Below are positions 57,701 through 64,000 of a stretch of DNA of 64,000 bases, piece after piece (the stretch's first letter is position 1; every line of letters starts with the position of its first letter). The translations under genes and the position numbers were made by a program. This stretch comes from Deuterostichococcus epilithicus (lineage: Eukaryota; Chlorophyta; Trebouxiophyceae; Prasiolales; Stichococcaceae): positions 62,001 to 126,000 of the forward strand of contig JAVTLE010000001.1 of the NCBI GenBank assembly GCA_033439295.1, read 5' to 3'. A model generated the notes under the pieces. It was given only the letters and a program-made list of their open reading frames with translations, had not been told where the DNA came from and did not search any database.

Positions 57701-58217
57701 TGCAGTAGGCACTCGAGGCTGCCACCTCTTGAGGCTTAGGCAGTCTGAGTGGTCCATGCTGTGGGGACAAAGCGTTGCTACGTTGCCGCAGGCACATGAG
57801 TCGAAAACAGCACAGCTATCGCCAAAAACCAACGCGATGCTGGGTGGCATGCTCCGTGACGCGGGTAAGTCCATGTGGAGCAGCTGCGGACTGTGCTGAA
57901 CACCATTGGCAGACGCGTTTGCAGCAGGCTGCCCTGAGCACGCCCTCTCCAGGACCAGGACATGCCGTCTCCATTTGTGCAGATAGGTGTTCGTTCAGAG
58001 GGCTGTTGCAGGCGTCGATGCCAAGAGGAGTCACAGCGGGTGTGCCCGCGATTCCGGAAGCACCTCGGATGGCGATAGTCGCTGTCTGTATATCTTCACT
58101 ACGCAGGGCTGCCGCAAGCCCTGTGCTGTCCGTGACGACGATGCTGCCCTGCTCAGGTTTGCAAGCTGTCCGCAGCGGCACAAGCAAGAGCAACAACAGC
58201 AGTGTGTGAAACACCAT
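48749..58217 (-). CDS. Receptor-like protein kinase (non-RD, TKL-type) with secreted ectodomain
   Basis: The ATG at 58217 gives a signal peptide (MVFHTLLLLLLLVPLRTACK). Ectodomain exons follow: VVTDSTGLAAALRSEDIQTA (first exon), VVIDPRDFRTAAVIGGGRNI (about 57540-57460), LDFGGTADVAYIAAHSSFAA (about 57320), DSCIVFPLPAAESDCASFGG (about 56660) and HINLVVTNCTLVCQELPP (about 56130), a layout like pectin-lyase-type beta-helix proteins. One membrane span (LVILLAQGLTIAWWVVHV, near 55560) is followed by a basic, coiled juxtamembrane part. Kinase motifs: LGRGSYGKVFKG (54625-54590), VAIKVVEHS (about 54170), a long Gly/Ser-rich insertion, WMLLEYADRGNLEEAI (about 51820), HGDLKPANALLK (about 51350), LTDFGLARMLDLD (from 51012), GTIPYMPPELLS (about 50940), FGFGVIAWQLFSG (about 50670), MVESCWAQQPQDR (about 50160) and RPTFDELRLLLGSML (about 49700). 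The catalytic loop has Gly where RD kinases have Arg. The last exon ends PPGT with TAA at 48749-48751. It probably senses an extracellular or wall signal; the ligand is unknown. Confidence 0.87.
49195..49223. repeat. GAGCAT hexanucleotide repeat
   Basis: Four and a half copies of GAGCAT. In one minus-strand frame they give alternating His-Ala. It lies near the 3' end of the receptor-like kinase gene; whether it is coding is uncertain. Confidence 0.9.
51602..51633 (+). repeat. 16-bp tandem duplication
   Basis: The unit atgcatctggggttca is followed directly by atgcatttggggttca, one base different. It lies in an intron of the receptor-like kinase gene. Confidence 0.85.
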
Positions 58218-59675
58218 GACATGGCTTGGCTGCCTTGGAGCGTCAGAGTCTGGGCGCTGCGTGCGGGGCGTTTCGTGGGTCCTTGGAGGTGCTGCACATG
58301 TGTCGCGAGGCTTGTCGACTGTATCACCGTCGCCAGTTCGCTCCACAAAGACCTCTATATAACATCGATATGTTCTGCGCGGGAGGCGCTGGTGAGCTTC
58401 ACAGATTGCGGGAGATGGTGGCCGCGACGGCATGCGGCGTCTTGATTGTACCAAGAACTGGCCACAGTACTCAGGCCGTCGTTCGATCAATCAACTCTCC
58501 AGACGTCACCACCTTCCCCTTCGAAAAGTTCGGCCAAGTGCCGTGGTTTAGTCATCAGTAGAAGCTTTCGGACAATATTCGTTTCCGGGATCGTGCAACA
58601 ACAGGCGTCACTTTGACGTCTTTGTGACGTCGTGTGGTCTGCGGTTCTGCGGGTGGGGTCGAATGATCAAGGTTTGAGGGGTCAACAGGCGTAGCGGCCC
58701 GGTAGTGTTGCAGGTCCTACACAACCTCCAACACGTGTGCAAGCTACGTCACAAAAAGTGCAGTCAGCACGGGAGTGTTACTAACAAGTCGCCTGACCTC
58801 CTGGCGAAGGCACCTCGGACCTGAAATGCAATGACTGAATATCAACGCCTGAGATCTCGTTCAAGCGGTGAGACTCGGTGGGCAGGACAGCTGCACCGTG
58901 TTCACCGGTTCGTGCACGCAGCTTCGCGTCAGGTTCATACGTCTCGAGGCCGCCTCCCGGCACGGGGTGCGCATCGTTACTCCGTGAACTCGTTGCTTCG
59001 CTTGCTACAGAAAGTTTGAAAGTCACCTCCTAAATTCAGGCGGCGGATCAGAAGCGTAGAAAGCATTTCCATTTATGCCGTACAACCGTTAAAAACCTAC
59101 TAGCTTCACGACAAAACGTGCCGATACTGTTGTCCTGCAGCCTGATCCATGTAGCGCAGACGGGGGGCTGCGCCTCGGTGCTTGTTCTGGTCGCAAAACG
59201 ACTTGCGGCTGCACAGCGAAGGTAACCCAGAAGCCAAAAGCGCACTCTGTCGAACGACCACCACACGTATCGACTGTGAGGCACGGCCGTGACAGGTCAG
59301 AATGTGCTCGACGGCATCCCGATCCTCCGACGCATCGCGCGACCTCGACCGTGTCTCTTCTCGTCGCAGAGCACAGGGCAGCACAGCCGCGAGGATGAGC
59401 ATATCCTGAGCGAGGTCGGTGGACTCTGAGCGAGAATGCGCGGCAAGACGTCCTGCGCGAAACGTTCTGGCAAGCTTGTGAATAGACTGGCATGTGCGCT
59501 TGCTGTGGCCGTGTCTGCCTCGCTGCAATAATAACATGGCTCGAGTAGAAGGTGCTGCTTGACTGCAGAGACCGGGGAGTTGTCAACCGGTCGCGAGCCC
59601 GCGGCGTGCTAACATCTCGCAACAGCTGCTAGCAACAGGGCCCTGACCACCGCCCCAGCCTCTTTTTGTGCCACA
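58218..59675. promoter_or_regulatory. Shared upstream region of the receptor-like kinase and bZIP genes
   Basis: 1458 bases separate divergent start codons at 58217 (-) and 59676 (+). It holds three TGACGTC elements: 58502-58508 (as GACGTCA), 58614-58620 and 58625-58631. This is the core recognised by many bZIP factors. A TATA-like CTATATAAC lies near 58354-58362 on the kinase side. Confidence 0.5.
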
Positions 59676-62036
59676 ATGTCCGCCGCACCGCCTGCAGCGC
59701 CTTTCGATGTCTGCGTCAAGGCAGTCGACAACAGCGCCAGCGGCGTCAAGCGACAGGCCTCGTCGGACATCAGCAGCAGCACGGTGGGGCACCAGGCCGC
59801 CGGCTCGGACGTGCACATCGTCATCGCCACAGCCGACAGCGGCAGCCTGGGCGGCAGCAGCGCTTGGCGGCTGGCTGCGACGGTCGTCAAGATAGAGGCC
59901 GCGCCCGCAGCCGTCGTGGTGCCGGTCCACGCCTGCGCTAGGACCTCGCCAGCGGCTGGGCGGCTGAAGCCGGCGCCGCGGGCCGCCGCCAACCGGCAGT
60001 CGGCAGCTCGGACGAAGCAGCGGCGCTATGCGCACACCTCGGACCTGGAGCAAAGGATCAGAGGGCTGACGCTGCAGAGCCAGGAGCAGCAGCGACGCCT
60101 CCACGGCCTCGCCACCAGCAACAAGTCCCTTCGTGCGCGCTTCCTTTCACCTGGCTTGACCACCAGGACCTTGTCGAGCGCATACACCAGGATATGTGCT
60201 GAGCCAGGTGCCTCGAGTTTCGCAACCTGCCAGCATTGGGCTCTGAAAGCCCAACGCTTGCAGGCTGCAACATGTGTACTGAGCGGTATGCTTACAGCCA
60301 GCCGCAGTCGTGTCATAGGGTTTCAGAATCAGGGGTTGATGCACTTGCTGTGGCAGACCTGTGAGGGACCGTGATCTTCTGCTTGTCCTCACGATTCTGC
60401 TGCTGGAACTCCGCTGCACAGGGTTAGCAATTGGCGCATGGTGACGGCGTGCTGACCACTCCTTGACTTACTCCTCACTGCTAAAGCCACTGGTCTGTCC
60501 GCGCAATGCAGGCACCACCAACTGCACGCTGCACGAGCACGTGATGGGACGGGAGGAGCGACTGCAGAAGCATCGGCAGGACATTGCCGCGCTGCGGGCT
60601 GAGTGCGCCGCCCTGCAGCGGCGCACGATGCTGGGGCCACCGGCCCCGAAGCCCAGCGGAGCTGTCGAGCAGGTGCCGCCCCGACTCCATGCTGTTCAGC
60701 CATCCTTGTCTGATTGTCTAATTCAAGGCTTTCGTGTAGCTCCCACCTGACGGGCGCCTGTTGGCGTGCCCCTCGATGCTGGCACATTCGTGAGCTCACG
60801 GGGTGCAGCAGTGTTTCACCACCTGGCTGGGGCTTGCCAGCACTGGTGGGCCGGGAGCCTTCCGATCACGATCAGATAAGAAACTCGCAGGCATTCGAGG
60901 CATGCACCTGGCTGGGGCATCTCGAACGGTGATGAAGCAGACTTGCAATGGGGCAGTTGCTGATGCGGCCGCGGCGTCCAACGATGGCATTGCTCATCAG
61001 TTGGCAGCAGACCTTATTATCCCAAGACAAATGCTCAGCATTTCCCGGCATACAGTCTCATTCTCTCATGCTAGCGCTTGTGGTGTTTGCAGGGCACCAT
61101 TCAGCAGCAGCAGCACCACCAGCAGCAGCAAACTCAGGGCGATGGTGGCGGTGCCCACTTCGTGGACTGGAGCTTTGGTGGCGGCAGTGTTGCGGGAACA
61201 GTCGCTGCTGAGGCAGTGCCGCCGCCGCCATTGCTACCCGAAGGACATGGTGCCGGCCTGCTTGCTGCTGCAGCGGCTTTTGACGTGCGTGGGCTGCGCT
61301 CCATCGACAATGCCAGCAAATTGGGCCGCAGGACGCAGGCGGCCGCGTGCGGCATGATACCCCATGCCGCCGGAGCGGCTGTGCTCTCAACGGCGATCTC
61401 AACGGCGGAACTTGACGCGCTAATTGCTCACCACACGGCAGTGGGGGCGCCACTCAGCAGCCATGGCCAAAGCCGCAACAGTCTTGCAAGGGATGCTGGC
61501 AGCCTGCGACTGACCTCTGCGCAGTCCGCGATGCGGATCAACATTGCTGCGCTGCCGCCCCCGCCGCTGCTGCAGCAGGAGCAGCTGTGGCCGGAGCTGC
61601 AGTGGCAAGACGGCAGCACAAGCGGTGTGGAGGAAGCTGCTGACCACCAGGTGACACCCCTTCGTATGGCCCTGTGTTTGCCGGCCAAGCCCTCTCTTGG
61701 AAGCTCCAACACATCCACTCTGCTCGTCAGGCACTGGCCGCAAGGCGAAATGCGTCTGGACATGAGGGCCACTTGCCTTCTGTAGTGCCCCAGCGCCCGC
61801 CACAGGATCCAGAGTCTACCAAAGGCCAGATCGTGCAGCCCGCCTGCGCGCAGTCGCTGCCAATATTCTCTGTTGGCGTCAGCACCCGCTGCCGACTTGG
61901 CGATGCTGTACATGCCTCCTCGCAGGCGCTGTCAGCCGGTATCCCGCCAATAGATTCGGACGAAATGGCGGACATGTTCGACTACTTTCTGGCCGATGAC
62001 GGCCACTACACCGACCAGGGCGGCTGCCGGCAGTGA
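59676..62036 (+). CDS. bZIP transcription factor, plant group-I (VIP1/RSG) type
   Basis: The ATG at 59676 starts MSAAPPAAPFDVCVKAVDNS. The basic region, at about residues 106-122 (AANRQSAARTKQRRYAH), matches the ANRQSAARSKERK form of plant group-I bZIPs, which have Lys where most bZIPs have Arg after N-x7. A leucine-zipper-like helix follows (SDLEQRIRGLTLQSQEQQRR, then LHGLATSNKSL). Exon 2, about 60510-60670, continues the helix (NCTLHEHVMGREERLQKHRQ, DIAALRAECAALQRR). Exon 3, about 61094-61650, is Gln/His-rich, then Ala/Pro-rich with STAELDALIAHHTAVGAPL. The last exon, from about 61928, is acidic (IPPIDSDEMADMFDYFLADD) and ends at TGA 62034-62036; it could be an activation domain. It should bind ACGT-core DNA as a dimer in the nucleus. 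The stop codon lies inside an 82-bp tandem duplication. Group assignment is by the basic region only. Confidence 0.78.
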
Positions 62037-62130
62037 GTTGGCAACGCTGGCGGACGTGTTCGATGACTTTCTGGCCAACGCCGGCCACTACTTCGGCCAG
62101 GGCGGCCGCCAGCACTAAGTCGGTAACGAT
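61967..62130 (+). repeat. 82-bp tandem duplication across the bZIP stop codon
   Basis: The segment starting ggcggacatgttcgactact at 61967 recurs at 62049 as ggcggacgtgttcgatgact, with a faint third start near 62131. Copy 1 encodes ADMFDYFLADDGHYTDQGG and the stop; copy 2, in a different frame, would encode ADVFDDFLANAGHYFGQGG and a stop. Confidence 0.8.
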
Positions 62131-64000
62131 GGCAACGCCGCCCGCGACTTGGCGGCATGGCCAGTCTCCTCAGCCTCGTGCCTCGGTTGCTGCACTGGTA
62201 GGCGCACCGAGGCCCCCGATATCTCGCCAGCTGCCTGCATCGCGGCGCAGGCTGCGCCGCCGCCGTTGCATGCTGCAAGGTATGAGCAGCAATGGCGGCG
62301 GCGGCGGCGGCGGCGGCCGCTGCGCTTGGCGGGGGGACAGTGGCAAACTCCAGCGGGTGCCGAGAGGTTTTGTTCGTCTACCAGGCATCCCCGAGCTTCC
62401 ATCACGTCAAGCTGGTGCCTCTAGAGAACCCTTAGTGGGAAGCGGCAGCAACGAGCGCCGGTCAACCTTGGGGCGCATGGTCTCATCTGCGTGTTCACTT
62501 CGGTTCCGTTCTTTCGGTTCGGATCTTTCGGTTCGGTTTCACTCACATTCATATCTGCTTGTTCTGGCCATACCTGCCTTGCAGCGCAGCGGACGGATGC
62601 ACCGTCAACTCGCAGCGGCAGTATGAGTGTTCGAGGTGTCAGCAATAGCAGGCCCATTGCCGCAGTCGCGCATTCCTGGCGCAACGGTCGGTGTTACCTG
62701 GTGTTGTCATCTGTCGTCTTTTCTATTATTTGAGCCCTGGACCTTATCCTGGACATTGCCTTTGTATTGGGAGCGTTCTGTGCCGGCTGGATGTGCAGGC
62801 CGCCCGTAGCCTTTCATCTGTTCACTGTCGCGTTCCTTCTTCTTATGTAAGAGCACCTCAGCAGACACATTCATATTCAAATGCCATGCGTGCATACGTA
62901 TGTAGCACTCATGTTGGCAACGGCTTCGTGGATGACGGTAGGAGGCGCTGACCGCTGCAGAATGCGATCGATGCTGGGGCGCCTGAGTGGTGCGGCGGCC
63001 CCCACAAACAGCTCTGTGCATGTTGATGTTGCTCAGCAACACAGAAATCGGCGGTCTGCTTCTGGTTTCTAGTGCAGACCGGCGCACCTGTGCACTAGCA
63101 CCTGAGAAAGCTGTGTGTGAGTATAATGCTTACTTGAAGGATGCAGCGGGTGTCGCAGTAGATGGGACAAACTGCCTTATGTCAGTTGGTCTCCAAACTG
63201 TGGGATGCCGATTAGCGCCTGCAAAAAGCGCTCTTCAACCGCGTTGCCACAGGAGAGTTGTGGCAGCTCCGACGCCCGCATTGCTGAGACTGGGCTGTTT
63301 GCCAAATAGAATTAGACTGCTGCTGCTGACGGCGCTGCGCGGCCCATCATGGACTGATGCACACGCACATACCGATTCCATGCATCTTGTTATCATGGCA
63401 GGGAGCTTTTACATGAACAACTGAATCTGCACCCAGTTTCGAGGCTGTAGCGTGCTAGTTTATCACAATCAGCCCGAACTACCTAGAAGGGCAGCAAGCC
63501 GCAGCGCCTGCAAGACTACTTGAACAAGCAGGACTGCAGCATTAGAACGGCTGGGTGCCATGCTTGCGCCATGGCGGCAGCGGGCGTCGCCTGCTGTGCA
63601 GCCGCTCCCAGCTCGGCTGGACACACCAGCAGACCGGCCAGCTTGCCGCCGCCATGGCGGCAGAGACAGACGTGCCCAGGCAGGCTCGAACATGCAAACA
63701 ATGATTCGAGGCAAATGAAGCGGACACGAAATGACAGGCGGCAGCAGTTGCCGGGGGGAGCCGCGGCAGCCGGGTGGCCATTGGCCAGCCGCTGCCGCTG
63801 CGCTGTCGAGGCTGCGCGGGGCCTGCAGGTTGGAAGCGCAATGTGACCTTCGTCCGGCAGCCAGCCCGGCTGGAGCTGTGCCGCTGCCATGAACAAACAA
63901 CAAACGAGCAATTTCATCTCGAGCTGCTGGACTGCCCTAAGCAATTCCATCCAGGTTTTTCCGGTTTCCCTGGCCCGTAGCGCGCGACGCGTTGCATCGC
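62037..64000. other. No firm gene; weak signal-peptide exon on the minus strand
   Basis: It begins with the rest of the duplication described above. At about 62481-62540 the TTTCGGTTCGG motif recurs in near-tandem. A minus-strand ATG at 63915 opens MKLLVCCLFMAAAQLQPGWL, which looks like a signal peptide, but no convincing continuation was found. The remaining frames are short and random-looking. Confidence 0.35.

Noticed and set aside
61390-61470. Similarity between the bZIP stretch ELDALIAHHTAVGAP and the + frame stretch DLDAAIAHYTAQRAP near 43810
   Set aside because: The match is about fifteen residues in Ala-rich sequence and does not extend on either side, so common origin is not supported.
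62987-63424. 145-codon + strand frame near the right end
   Set aside because: Its composition looks random and it has no motif, no splice partner and no neighbouring support.
1-64000. Transposons, retroelements, virus-like elements or CRISPR arrays
   Set aside because: No transposase, reverse transcriptase, integrase or capsid-like frames, no long terminal repeats and no spacer-repeat pattern were seen. The repeats found are short and local.

Overview
This window looks like nuclear DNA of a green alga (Chlorophyta). It is G+C-rich, its genes are cut into many short exons by mostly GT-AG introns, single TTTAGGG telomere-type units lie in non-coding DNA, and the recognisable proteins match plant and green-algal families (full-size PDR/ABCG transporter, plant-type mitochondrial citrate synthase, ARMC6 homologue, group-I-type bZIP, algal receptor-like kinase). 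Exon boundaries below were set by eye from splice signals plus protein-family conservation. No transposase, reverse transcriptase, virus-like element or CRISPR array was seen.

Layout. 1-10411 (+): 3' part of a PDR/ABCG transporter whose start lies outside the window. 11270-16488 (-): complete mitochondrial citrate synthase in 13 exons, divergent from 16954-20192 (+), a Gly-rich protein that is probably an mRNA-export (UAP56-interacting) factor. 20836-20939 (-): a circularly permuted tRNA-Ser(CGA) gene, with the 3' half upstream of the 5' half. 21153-22257 (+): weak gene candidate. 23200-25964 (-): secreted protein of unknown family, divergent from 26471-28241 (+), a small tail-anchored coiled-coil protein built from repeated exons. 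About 29005-29560 (-): broken partial copy of ARMC6. 30779-36845 (-): ARMC6 homologue, divergent from 37684-39798 (+), a U1-type zinc-finger protein of unknown role. 40535-48342 (-): one or two unknown genes with LEA-like 11-residue repeats and a C-terminal membrane anchor; a Gln-rich reading frame lies on the + strand between the two parts. 48749-58217 (-): receptor-like kinase with signal peptide, ectodomain, one membrane span and a non-RD kinase domain, divergent from 59676-62036 (+), a bZIP transcription factor. 62037-64000: nothing firm.

The main find is the permuted tRNA-Ser(CGA). Joining 20836-20872 to 20896-20939 (both read on the minus strand) gives a full cloverleaf with all stems paired, a class II variable arm and G at the discriminator position. 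The flanks of the two halves fold into a bulge-helix-bulge that places the splice exactly between positions 37 and 38. Other points of note are several probable GC-AG introns, extensive local exon duplication in the ARMC6 locus (which also holds every ambiguous base of the window), exon amplification in the tail-anchored gene, and an 82-bp duplication across the stop codon of the bZIP gene. The genes do not form a pathway; their arrangement is four divergent pairs that probably share promoter regions.
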